A DNA stretch of 6,933 nt from Desulfobulbaceae bacterium UBA2775 (GCA_002352445.1 DEIL01000235.1:1-6933); one strand, 5' to 3'. Positions 1 to 6,157 are shown, counted from the stretch's first letter. A program made the numbers and translations. Notes: generated by a model from the letters alone, not told the origin.

Positions 1-17
1 ATCAAAAGTGAGCCACC
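1..17 (-). repeat. Left terminal repeat of IS21-like element (partial)
   Basis: Read on the - strand this is GGTGGCTCACTTTTGAT. It matches the two right-end copies (TGGCTCA then a T-rich stretch then TTAGC) in inverted orientation. The outer part, expected to resemble TGCTTCAACGCTA, lies outside the window. A second, much weaker copy may sit near 21-41, but it is too degenerate to call. Confidence 0.7.
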
Positions 18-103
18 CTTAATTACATATTTTTCCCACTATTCTTTTTTCAAATTCCAGCAATACCAGTTTTTCTGTTTTTCCCCTCCTGTTGTATTTT
101 TTT

Positions 104-121
104 TTGATAGAGTGTTATCAA
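104..121. other. AT-rich hairpin next to the terminator
   Basis: TTGATA (104-109) and TATCAA (116-121) form a perfect 6-bp stem around a 6-nt loop. With one bulged T at 122, the T-run at 97-103 can extend the stem by pairing with the A-run at 123-129, which also forms the base of the terminator stem. The two structures are therefore mutually competing on paper. No function is known; it may only reflect AT-richness at the transposon end. Confidence 0.4.
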
Positions 122-126
122 TAAAA

Positions 127-156
127 AAAGGCCCGAAGTCGTACCTTCGGGCCTTT
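127..156. terminator. Bidirectional intrinsic terminator inside the left transposon end
   Basis: GGCCCGAAG (130-138) pairs with CTTCGGGCC (145-153) around the loop TCGTAC, and AAA/TTT extends the stem to 12 bp. On the + strand it is followed by TTTCTT; on the - strand it is followed by seven T residues, so it should be stronger for leftward transcription. It lies about 100 bp upstream of the first gene. It would stop transcription entering from outside the left end, a known way for insertion sequences to limit transposase expression; that role is inferred. Transcription of the operon must then start between about 157 and 253, where no convincing -35/-10 pair was found. Confidence 0.85.
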
Positions 157-253
157 CTTAAATAATCCCCGCAAGCGTAAGCAGCTACAGACGCGGAGAC
201 CAACACGTTTCCACTATAGCCATGATGCTTGTTTATTTACAAGAACTTGGATC

Positions 254-670
254 ATGGCCGAAGTGTTTTTACTGAAAATTACCTGTCGCTGGTGTCAGCA
301 AAATTTTTATATCTGCCACAGTTGCTGGCGAGGCCAGGGCTATTGTTCCGATACCTGTAAGATACTGGGTTACCGGCGTAATAGACAAAAAAGACAGTGT
401 AAATATCGTAAGAGTGAAAAAGGGAAAAAGACCCACCGAAAAAATGAAAACAACCGAAAAAAACGTCTTGCAGCAAAAAAGGTGGGCGACGCACGTTCAA
501 ACACCTTCTCTTCTCTGATATATTTCCCACCAAATACCAATTCCAACCGTCCCTGTTGTCGTTTTTGCGGCCAAACAGGTGAAATTGTGATCACCTTTCC
601 CCGGAGATACTATGGCCGTTCCCCAGTAAGAGGATCTGCAAAACATTTTGTAGCTCCTGGAACGTCATAG
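254..670 (+). CDS. Small Cys-rich, strongly basic accessory protein of the IS21-like element
   Basis: I do not recognise a named family. The 138-residue product begins with a cluster of cysteines (C11, C14, C21, C24, C31, C35: CxxC-x6-CxxC-x6-CxxxC) that looks like a zinc-binding fold. Residues 41-76 are dominated by Lys, Arg and Asn and are probably a disordered nucleic-acid-binding stretch. A further CxxxC group (C101, C102, C105 in PCCRFCG) suggests a second, smaller metal site, and an FPRR motif follows near residue 115. There is no signal peptide or membrane segment. ATG 254 is the only usable start: the frame is open upstream to a stop at 122 but holds no ATG, GTG or TTG. No clear ribosome binding site precedes it. 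It is the first gene of the operon, 14 nt before the ParB-like gene and inside the transposon ends. DNA binding, regulation or target choice are all possible; none is shown. Confidence 0.75.
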   Translation: MAEVFLLKITCRWCQQNFYICHSCWRGQGYCSDTCKILGYRRNRQKRQCKYRKSEKGKKTHRKNENNRKKRLAAKKVGDARSNTFSSLIYFPPNTNSNRPCCRFCGQTGEIVITFPRRYYGRSPVRGSAKHFVAPGTS

Positions 671-684
671 ATTCAATTATTGAA

Positions 685-1560
685 ATGGAACATCAAAAAA
701 CAGACCTGCACCAACTGGAACTTCGCTACTCCCATATCAGGATCAGCAATGTGAAACGCATCCGTAAACTTGCGGCATCCATTTTCAGTCATGGGCAGCT
801 GGAACCGTTACTAACGATATCAGAAGGGAAACGGTTTATTCTCATGGACGGTTATCAACGTTACCGAGCACTCCGGCAAATTGGTCGTGATACGGCTGAC
901 ATTATACATGCTGAAATAACAGAGGAAGACTCCCTTTTGCAATTACTGACACAACGGGGAGAGCGCCAATGGGAGGCGATAGAAGAAGCGGGCATAATCC
1001 AGGAGCTGCATCATCGGTTCAATTATTCATTCAGTGAGATAGGAAAAAAAACAGGCAGGGATAAATCATATGTTAAACGGCGTCTTGATTTACTCGAATC
1101 ATTGCCAGAAGAAATTCTGAAACGTGTATTGGCGGGCACTGTGTCCACATGGGCTGCGAACAGGGTCTTGGTACCGTTGGCGCGCGCCAACGCAGAAGAT
1201 GCTACTCAACTTGCATCTCATCTGGATAAATCACCATTGTCCACCAGACAATTAAAGACATTCTACGATCATTATCAAAAGTCCAATCGCAAAGTGCGAA
1301 GAAGAATGATCGACTCACCTGACTTATTCATAAAGACGAAAGCCAGCGCATCTGACAAGGAAAGCCCGGAGGAAGAATGGCTGCGTGATGCTAGGGTCGT
1401 ATGCGGGATTCTGGGACGTCTACAGGACAAGACAGATCTTGTTTTTTATCCAAATCAGGAAAAAAAGCTACGACGCAAACTCCTTGGCGAAGCTGCCAGA
1501 ACCAGACGTTTAACCCTCTCCTTGTACAAGAGAATCAAAGAGCAACTACAGCATGATTGA
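685..1560 (+). CDS. ParB/Spo0J N-terminal domain protein of the IS21-like element
   Basis: The 291-residue product has the ParB layout. Residues about 8-85 are the N-terminal nucleotide-binding domain, with GQLEPLL (37-43) for the GxxxPL box and DGYQRYRALRQIG (55-67) where chromosomal ParB has GERRWRAA. Residues about 100-145 form the central helix-turn-helix (FSEIGKKTGRDKSYVKRRL). The C-terminal half is basic and lacks an obvious family signature. The third conserved ParB box (ENxxRxDLxPIEEA) is present only in part: IEEA (99-102) is kept, but the Asn and Arg positions read Gln90 and Glu93, so CTP hydrolysis may be altered or lost. There is no ParA ATPase beside it, which argues against a partition role. 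It follows the Cys-rich gene by 14 nt and overlaps istA by 8 nt (ATGATTGA), so the genes are probably translationally coupled. A DNA-binding role in transposition or self-regulation is inferred. Confidence 0.85.
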   Translation: MEHQKTDLHQLELRYSHIRISNVKRIRKLAASIFSHGQLEPLLTISEGKRFILMDGYQRYRALRQIGRDTADIIHAEITEEDSLLQLLTQRGERQWEAIEEAGIIQELHHRFNYSFSEIGKKTGRDKSYVKRRLDLLESLPEEILKRVLAGTVSTWAANRVLVPLARANAEDATQLASHLDKSPLSTRQLKTFYDHYQKSNRKVRRRMIDSPDLFIKTKASASDKESPEEEWLRDARVVCGILGRLQDKTDLVFYPNQEKKLRRKLLGEAARTRRLTLSLYKRIKEQLQHD

Positions 1561-2935
1561 ACCAATCACAGAAACCCTGGTCAGAGAATTGTTAAAACAT
1601 GGCACGAGCCAGAGACAAATTGCAAAGCAGCTTTCCATTTCCAGAAATACAGTGAGTAGAATTGTTACTGGTAGTGACGTAAGGCCTGGCCCTTCGAAGT
1701 CTTCTTCCCATGAACAGCATCTTCCAAAGATCAAAGAGTTGTTTACCTTATGTGAAGGTAATGTCATCCGGGTGCAGGAAGAGCTTGTAGGCAGATATGA
1801 CATAGAAATCCCTTATCAAAGCTTAACCTGGCTGGTACGGAAATATAAGTTGAGAATTCCTGTTTCTAAACGAGCTGGACGATACACGTTTACTCCAGGT
1901 GTGGAGATGCAGCATGATACATCTCCACACAAAGTAACCATTGGCAGAAAAACAGTAACCGCCCAGTGTGCAGCTTTGGTCTTTGCTTACAGCAGTAAGC
2001 TCTTCATTCAATACTATCCACGTTTTACCAGGTTTGAATGTAAAGTATTTCTGGATGCAGCTCTTTCATACATGCAGGGAAGTTGCGGACGCTGTGTTGT
2101 GGACAACACAAGCGTTATTATTGGTTACGGAACCGGCCCTGATGCCATTATGGCGCCTGAGATGGAAAGGTTTGGCCGGATCTACGGCTTCAGTTTTATG
2201 GCCCACCGAATCAAACATGCCGATCGAAAAGCCAGGGTGGAAAGACCTTTCCACTATGTAGAACACAATTTTCTCGTTGGTAGAACATTCACCGATTGGC
2301 ATGACCTCAACGGGCACGCTTTGAAATGGTGTGATGAAGTAGCAAATCACAAACCTAAAAAACGATTAGGAATGAGCGCAGAATCCGCGTATTTGATGGA
2401 AAAGAATTCACTCATTCCTCTCTCGAAAGTCACTCCGCCTCTTTATGTTGCAAAACAACGAACCGTGGATGTGGAGGGGTATGTGCACCTTGACACCAAC
2501 CGCTATTCAGTACCAGAGAATTTAATCGGGAACAGCCTGGAAGTTCAGAAATATTGGGACAGAGTGGATATTTATCATGGCCGTAAACTTGTAGCCTCTC
2601 ATCAACGGGTGTTGCAGGGAAAAGATAAACGGATAACAGCTCCAGGCCATCATCAACCATTAAATCGCAGAAAAGCCCATCAGGGTAAAAGCAACGAAGA
2701 GAAATGCCTTACCGGCCACAATTCAATCCTTGATGATTACGTTGCAAAGCTTAAAAAACGTTCACGGGGGAGAGGATTGATTAAATTACGCAAACTGTTG
2801 GAGTTGAAAAGAACATACCCAAAAGAGCCTTTTATGAAGGCAGTTCAAGATGCCAACCAATATGGTCTTTTTGATCTCGCCAGGGTTGAGAACATGATCC
2901 TCAATAATACCAGCGGGGATTATTTTAAGTTATGA
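1553..2935 (+). CDS. istA: IS21-family DDE transposase IstA
   Basis: The protein cuts and joins the transposon ends using an RNase H-like DDE core, acting with the IstB ATPase. The 460-residue product starts with a helix-turn-helix (about 8-38, SQRQIAKQLSISRNTVSRIV). The integrase core follows at about 112-285: Asp122 in MQHDTSPH, Asp184 in VVDNTS, and Glu230 in ARVERPFHYVE, in the usual DN and KxRVER settings. A beta-barrel segment comes after it (about 305-355, with VHLDTNRYSVP), then a basic C-terminal tail that likely contacts IstB. All three catalytic acids are present and the frame is intact, so it looks active. The length is a little below typical IstA proteins (about 500). The start at 1553 overlaps the end of the ParB-like gene, and its TGA overlaps the istB ATG. 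No ribosome binding site is evident, which is consistent with coupling. Confidence 0.95.
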   Translation: MIEPITETLVRELLKHGTSQRQIAKQLSISRNTVSRIVTGSDVRPGPSKSSSHEQHLPKIKELFTLCEGNVIRVQEELVGRYDIEIPYQSLTWLVRKYKLRIPVSKRAGRYTFTPGVEMQHDTSPHKVTIGRKTVTAQCAALVFAYSSKLFIQYYPRFTRFECKVFLDAALSYMQGSCGRCVVDNTSVIIGYGTGPDAIMAPEMERFGRIYGFSFMAHRIKHADRKARVERPFHYVEHNFLVGRTFTDWHDLNGHALKWCDEVANHKPKKRLGMSAESAYLMEKNSLIPLSKVTPPLYVAKQRTVDVEGYVHLDTNRYSVPENLIGNSLEVQKYWDRVDIYHGRKLVASHQRVLQGKDKRITAPGHHQPLNRRKAHQGKSNEEKCLTGHNSILDDYVAKLKKRSRGRGLIKLRKLLELKRTYPKEPFMKAVQDANQYGLFDLARVENMILNNTSGDYFKL

Positions 2936-3663
2936 ACAACGATATAAATGAGTTGTTGGAAGAACTGAAATTTAAAGGCATGGCGGCGATTTTGCCTGAA
3001 TTACTCACCAAAGCAGAACGAAAAGGCTGGAGCCATCAGGAACTATTGTTGCCTCTGTTTCAAGAGGAACTTCTCCATCGTAAAGAACGCTGCATCAGTA
3101 ATCGCCTTACACAGGCAAAAATTCCGTGGACATGGACGTTAAACAGCTTCCCATTTTATCGTCAGCCTGCAGTTGATCAAACCAGGATCATGACACTGGC
3201 AGGTCTTGATTTTATGGAGCGTGGAGAAAACATCATCTTCACCGGCCCCCCCGGAACAGGTAAAAGTGGCCTTGCATCCGGTATTCTTAGGCAGGCTATA
3301 ATTTCAGGTGCACGTGGACGATTCTACAATGTCCAGGATTTACTTAACGAACTGTACGCCTCCCTTGCCGACCAGTCAACACCCAAACTGCTTCGTAAAT
3401 TATGCCGTTATGATTTGCTGGTACTTGATGAACTTGGCTATCTTACATTAACCAGCGAACAGATGAACAGCTTCTTTAAATTGATGAAAGAACGCTATGA
3501 AGCTGGCCGGCCCACAATTATTACCACCAATCTCACCTTCGATAACTGGTACGAGATACTCAAGCCAAAAGACATGGTTGATGCTTTGCTTGATCGCCTA
3601 CGTCATCGTTGCTGCCTAATTCACATTGATGGCGATTCTCTCCGCTCTCCTTCCACTGACTGA
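2932..3663 (+). CDS. istB: IS21-like helper ATPase IstB
   Basis: This is an AAA+ ATPase of the DnaC/IstB group that assembles on target DNA and stimulates IstA strand transfer. In the 243-residue product, residues 1-75 form the IstB N-terminal helical domain (LKFKGMAAILPELL). Walker A is GPPGTGKS (105-112), Walker B is LLVLDELGY with Asp166-Glu167, sensor 1 lies at TIITTN (185-190), and a DRLRHR segment (211-216) supplies the likely arginine finger. The motifs are complete and the length is normal for the family. The start overlaps the istA stop (ATGA), typical of istAB. A 6-bp stem (3655-3660 with 3668-3673) spans the stop codon but has no T-run, so it is not called a terminator. Confidence 0.96.
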   Translation: MNNDINELLEELKFKGMAAILPELLTKAERKGWSHQELLLPLFQEELLHRKERCISNRLTQAKIPWTWTLNSFPFYRQPAVDQTRIMTLAGLDFMERGENIIFTGPPGTGKSGLASGILRQAIISGARGRFYNVQDLLNELYASLADQSTPKLLRKLCRYDLLVLDELGYLTLTSEQMNSFFKLMKERYEAGRPTIITTNLTFDNWYEILKPKDMVDALLDRLRHRCCLIHIDGDSLRSPSTD

Positions 3664-3808
3664 ATCTGTCAGTATAAAAACACCAGCGACACATACCGTA
3701 TTCTTCAGACTGTAGTATGCCTGGATTGCTAATTTAACCTGCTTCTCGGGCTTTCCCTTCGCAGTGATTCCAATTTTTACCCGCAAAACACTTCCTGCTG
3801 TGCAATCA
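3664..3808 (+). other. Noncoding stretch between istB and the right-end repeats
   Basis: About 145 bp with no gene on either strand that I can support, no T-tailed hairpin and no recognisable RNA. It separates istB from the transposon right end. Confidence 0.5.
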
Positions 3809-3809
3809 G

Positions 3810-3830
3810 TGGCTCAATTCTGATTAGCAG
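3810..3830 (+). repeat. Inner right-end repeat of the IS21-like element
   Basis: TGGCTCA is followed by a T-rich spacer and TTAGC. It recurs in the same orientation exactly 24 bp further on (3834), and inverted at the left end. IS21 elements usually carry several such terminal repeats, which are transposase binding sites. Confidence 0.75.
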
Positions 3831-3833
3831 AGA

Positions 3834-3861
3834 TGGCTCAGTTTTAGTTAGCGTTGAAGCA
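3834..3861 (+). repeat. Outer right terminal repeat of the IS21-like element
   Basis: This second copy of the TGGCTCA...TTAGC repeat runs on into GCGTTGAAGCA. Seen from outside, the element would begin TGCTTCAACGC, with the TG/CA tip common in DDE transposons. Just beyond it the IS3 orfB frame becomes readable. The exact tip could be off by one or two bases. Confidence 0.75.
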
Positions 3862-3882
3862 TGAACCCGTATCTCATTGGGA
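3862..3882 (-). pseudogene. IS3 orfB, 21-nt fragment of exon 2
   Basis: Read on the - strand from 3882, and joined after the A at 6158, the codons give Ile-Pro-Met-Arg-Tyr-Gly-Phe. This is the expected IS3 transposase continuation of the DITY motif (the family typically has DITYIP-x-R-x-GF). The fragment stops where the IS21-like terminal repeat begins. It is the evidence both for the intron's 3' end and for the IS21-like right boundary. Confidence 0.85.
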
Positions 3883-3885
3883 GTA

Positions 3886-3930
3886 GAGTAAGAAGTAGGA
3901 CGTAGTCGAACTATTTTCCTACTTCTCCTC
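3886..3930 (-). ncRNA. Group II intron domain VI with bulged branch-point A
   Basis: AGAAGTAGGA pairs perfectly with TCCTACTTCT. A G.U pair and a GAG/CTC clamp extend the stem and leave a single unpaired A at 3889 (- strand). That A is seven nucleotides from the intron 3' end, the normal position of the lariat branch point. Confidence 0.9.
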
Positions 3931-3933
3931 TCC

Positions 3934-3967
3934 GAACCGTACATGCACCTCTCAGCGCATACGGCTC
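3934..3967 (-). ncRNA. Group II intron domain V (catalytic hairpin)
   Basis: This 34-nt hairpin has the standard form. GAGCCGTA pairs with TACGGTTC, a two-nucleotide bulge (TG) follows, and a second stem is capped by a GAGA tetraloop. The catalytic AGC triad is at its 5' side. Nothing in it looks degenerate, so the ribozyme core may be active. Confidence 0.95.
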
Positions 3968-3972
3968 TCCGT

Positions 3973-5499
3973 CTAAGTATGGCTCAAAGCCATAGCGATA
4001 TCATGGTAGCGCGAAGTGACTGTATTCCTTACTTCATCCCGCTGGATATACGGGTTGATTTCAGGATTTCGCCACCGGAATTGCGCTTTACGGCTAGTAA
4101 CAAGCCGTCGCAACACAACTTCGCATAGATTGCCTTTACCGTTACGCCCAAACAACTTCCAACTTTTGGCTTTACCGTCTTCCGGACGCCGAACCCAACG
4201 CTTCATCAGCGATTTGACTGAAGTTCGGTACTTTCGAGCAAGCCAATGCGCAAGTTTCCAAAAGATGATTCTATCTAACTTGCTGTAGATTATTGCTGTA
4301 AAGTCGGTAAACATATAGAAATTCGACCATCCTGCAAGTTTGCGGTTTAGTCTGTCAACCATATCAATCTTGTTCTCGCTGTAATTCCCAGACAGTTCTT
4401 GAACTATCTTAAACGCAAAATTCTTGAACTTGCCTATAGGTATTGTAGTAACAACACGCATAGTGCCCCGTGGTCCCCGCTTCCGAATGATTCGATGCCC
4501 AAGGAAAATAAACCCATCATTGACATGAGTAATATGAGTTTTATCCATATTAAGTGTCAACAGCAGTGTCTCTTCCAGGAATTCTCGACATTCTTCCCTC
4601 AGTGCCTGCGCATGCGCTTTGGTCCCTTTAACGACAATTACAAAATCATCGGCATAGCGACAGTAGGATACTGCAGGTAGCCATTGTCGTCCCTCGCTGG
4701 TGGCGATAAGACGTCGCTGTTTAATTGTATTATTCCAATACCAGCGATCCTTACGAGCCTTCTTGCTGAGATACTTCCTTTCAAGCCATTGATCAAACTC
4801 ATTGAGCATGATATTTGACAGCAAAGGAGAAATAACTCCTCCTTGCGGCACCCCAGTTGTTGAAGCTCTGAACAGACCTTTATCTACATGGCCTGCTTTT
4901 ATTATCCGCCAAAGCAAGGTCAGGAAGCGCTTATCGCAAATCCGCTTACGCACACATTTTAACAGCAACCTGTGGTGTACCGTATCAAAGTAACTGGCGA
5001 GGTCCCCCTCGATTACCCAGCGACCGGAAGGATCCGTACTGTCTTGAAGTTGAAGCTTGACTGTACGAACAGCGTGGTGGACACTGAGTTCAGGCCGAAA
5101 CCCATAAGAAAGTCTATGGAAATCACTTTCCCATATCGGTTCCATAACCATAAGCATAGCGCGTTGTACAATCCGATCACGAAGTGTCGGAATACCCAAT
5201 GGTCGAAGTGTCCCGTTTGCTTTTGGGATATAAACACGTTTGGCAGGCATTGGTCTGTACGTGCCAGCCAACAGTTCATTGCGAAGAATCTCCAAGTGAT
5301 ATTGTAGATCCTGCAACATTGCCTGCCTGTTTATTCCATCCACCCCAGGGGTCTTTGCTCCCCTTGAACAAAGAGCAACCCCCGCAGCTTCCAGCAACCA
5401 CGACCGGTTAGTTATTACCCTCAGAAGACGATCAAATCTTCTCGATTTGTCTTCTGAAGCCCATGTTGCCAGCTTGCTTTGCATTTCCTTGATTATCAA
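3973..5499 (-). CDS. ltrA: Group II intron reverse transcriptase/maturase
   Basis: The protein helps the intron RNA fold and splice and copies it into DNA during retrohoming. In the 508-residue product, the RT domain spans about 60-340: the first catalytic Asp is D166 in GDLASYFD, TTGVPQGGVISPLLSNI lies at 214-230, and the YADD box is at 282-285. The maturase (X) domain is at about 360-430 (KLAGWSNFYMFTDF). The tail to 508 is basic (RWRNPEINPY) and shows no HNH/zinc endonuclease motif. The chosen start is TTG at 5499, because AGAGAGGTG sits about 7 nt upstream (5508-5515). The in-frame ATG at 5484 is an alternative, though its AAGGA is too close. The stop lies 5 nt before domain V. Catalytic residues are complete and the frame is unbroken, so it looks functional. 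Confidence 0.95.
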   Translation of the reverse strand: MIIKEMQSKLATWASEDKSRRFDRLLRVITNRSWLLEAAGVALCSRGAKTPGVDGINRQAMLQDLQYHLEILRNELLAGTYRPMPAKRVYIPKANGTLRPLGIPTLRDRIVQRAMLMVMEPIWESDFHRLSYGFRPELSVHHAVRTVKLQLQDSTDPSGRWVIEGDLASYFDTVHHRLLLKCVRKRICDKRFLTLLWRIIKAGHVDKGLFRASTTGVPQGGVISPLLSNIMLNEFDQWLERKYLSKKARKDRWYWNNTIKQRRLIATSEGRQWLPAVSYCRYADDFVIVVKGTKAHAQALREECREFLEETLLLTLNMDKTHITHVNDGFIFLGHRIIRKRGPRGTMRVVTTIPIGKFKNFAFKIVQELSGNYSENKIDMVDRLNRKLAGWSNFYMFTDFTAIIYSKLDRIIFWKLAHWLARKYRTSVKSLMKRWVRRPEDGKAKSWKLFGRNGKGNLCEVVLRRLVTSRKAQFRWRNPEINPYIQRDEVRNTVTSRYHDIAMALSHT

Positions 5500-5810
5500 A
5501 GGTCTTCACCTCTCTAGAGCCAAGTAATAAGCCGTCAAGCTCCTTAAACTGTCTCCCTTCGCCATGTAGCAGGTTCTCCCTACCTCAGACTACTACAGAG
5601 GCTCCGCCAGCCTGTTGGTCATCGGGGCCACATTCCCTTTATATTCCAACAGACCTTCCCCATTCCACATGCCGGACTCAAACATATTGAGGAGGTCGCC
5701 GATCGCAATCTTTACCCTTGCTTGCCGCAAGTCGATACATGGGTAACAGGCTTCACTATGCTGTTCCAGTTACACACAACAGATTAGCATACTTGTATAA
5801 TCTGCATTTG

Positions 5811-5838
5811 GAAGTTGTCCCTACATATAACTAACTTC
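5811..5838 (-). ncRNA. Candidate EBS1 hairpin of the group II intron
   Basis: On the - strand GAAGTT and AACTTC form a stem around a 16-nt loop that contains TGTAGG (5820-5825). TGTAGG pairs over six positions, with one G.U, with CCTATA, the last six bases of the 5' exon (6158-6163). The base just 5' of it is A, which would pair with the first exon 2 base, T. The site lies about 330 nt into the intron, a reasonable place for EBS1. Confidence 0.7.
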
Positions 5839-5884
5839 TCCATGTATACCACCTCTTAGGTTGTGTAGGTGGTGGTGACATTTC

Positions 5885-5901
5885 AACCCACAGATACGGT
5901 T
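5885..5901 (-). ncRNA. Candidate EBS2 hairpin of the group II intron
   Basis: On the - strand AACC and GGTT close a 9-nt loop containing TATCTGT (5890-5896). This is a perfect 7-bp complement to ACAGATA in the 5' exon (6167-6173). It lies about 65 nt upstream of the EBS1 candidate, the order expected for EBS2 then EBS1. The exon partner is separated from IBS1 by three bases. Confidence 0.65.
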
Positions 5902-6157
5902 TAATCGGTTCGTGTTCCTCGACCTTTCAATACTCAGCCTAGAGACGCATCTTGGCTTAACAACCTCGCCTCACGCCCCGTTTCCCACGGGCTACGTCAC
6001 CCTACCAATGTGCAGTAGGTCACCGCCGCTTCGGCTCTTGCCTCCCCATAGCAGGAGGCTGGTACTCTGACTTTAACATCCTGTCCGACAGAATACATTC
6101 CAGACATGCTCAAGCTCTTACAGCATCTTCCATGATGCCTTCGGAGGATGGGCGCAC

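Larger units (their letters stand above)
1..3861 (+). mobile_element. IS21-like transposon with two accessory genes, left tip cut off by window
   Basis: The unit holds four co-directional genes (Cys-rich basic protein, ParB-like, IstA, IstB) between inverted terminal repeats. The IstA DDE transposase plus IstB AAA+ ATPase pair defines the IS21 family. The right end carries two TGGCTCA repeats 24 bp apart and ends in ...GCGTTGAAGCA, giving the CA-3' terminus usual for this family. The left end carries the inverted mate (TGAGCCA at 9-15), and alignment with the right end suggests about 13 more bases lie left of base 1. The right boundary is supported by the IS3 orfB reading frame, which is recognisable up to 3862 and lost beyond it. 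Target duplication cannot be checked because the left flank is missing. Whether ParB-like and Cys-rich genes are needed for transposition is inference. Confidence 0.85.
3883..6157 (-). mobile_element. Complete group II intron with its own RT, inserted in IS3 orfB
   Basis: On the - strand the intron begins GTGCGCCC at 6157, matching the GUGYG 5' consensus, and ends in CTCTAC at 3883, matching the AY 3' consensus. Ligation of the flanks restores the orfB frame exactly, so both ends are fixed. Domains I-III occupy about 658 nt, the RT/maturase gene follows within domain IV, and domains V and VI close it. Candidate EBS1 and EBS2 loops match the 5' exon. The orientation is the same as orfB, so splicing from the orfB transcript is possible. 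Total length is 2275 nt, usual for an ORF-carrying intron. Confidence 0.95.
5500..6157 (-). ncRNA. Group II intron domains I-III (5' ribozyme scaffold)
   Basis: This 658-nt noncoding stretch forms the 5' part of the ribozyme. It begins with GTGCG at 6157 and includes the candidate EBS2 and EBS1 hairpins. An open frame runs from IS3 orfB into it as far as a stop near 5997, but residues after DITY bear no resemblance to a transposase, so that reading is a by-product of insertion. Confidence 0.85.

Noticed and set aside
21..41. Second left-end repeat of the IS21-like element
   Set aside because: The spacing is close to the right-end phase, but only a CCCAC-like core and scattered bases match, too weak to call.
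157..253. Promoter for the IS21-like operon
   Set aside because: TATAGC- and TTTATT-like boxes occur, but none has a credible -35 partner at 16-18 bp.
685..1560. Plasmid partition gene or plasmid origin
   Set aside because: There is no ParA, no parS-like inverted repeat cluster and no replication protein, and the gene is fused into the istAB operon.
279..2660. Minus-strand frames and a second-frame ORF at 1968-2261 across the IS21-like genes
   Set aside because: They lie opposite or within well-supported genes, show no family motifs and have no ribosome binding sites.
3655..3673. ACTGAC/GTCAGT hairpin at the istB stop as a terminator
   Set aside because: The stem is only 6 bp and is followed by GTATAAAAAC-type sequence rather than a T-run on the + strand.
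3978..3994. TATGGCT/AGCCATA perfect hairpin overlapping the end of the RT gene
   Set aside because: It may be part of intron domain IV, but a 7-bp stem within coding sequence is not enough to assign a separate function.
3943..5411. Several short + strand frames opposite the intron RT
   Set aside because: They are antisense shadows of the RT coding region and domain V, with no start signals or recognisable domains.
5997..6157. Reading frame continuing from IS3 OrfB beyond DITY
   Set aside because: The residues after DITY come from the 5' end of the group II intron; they do not resemble a transposase, and the true continuation is at 3882-3862.
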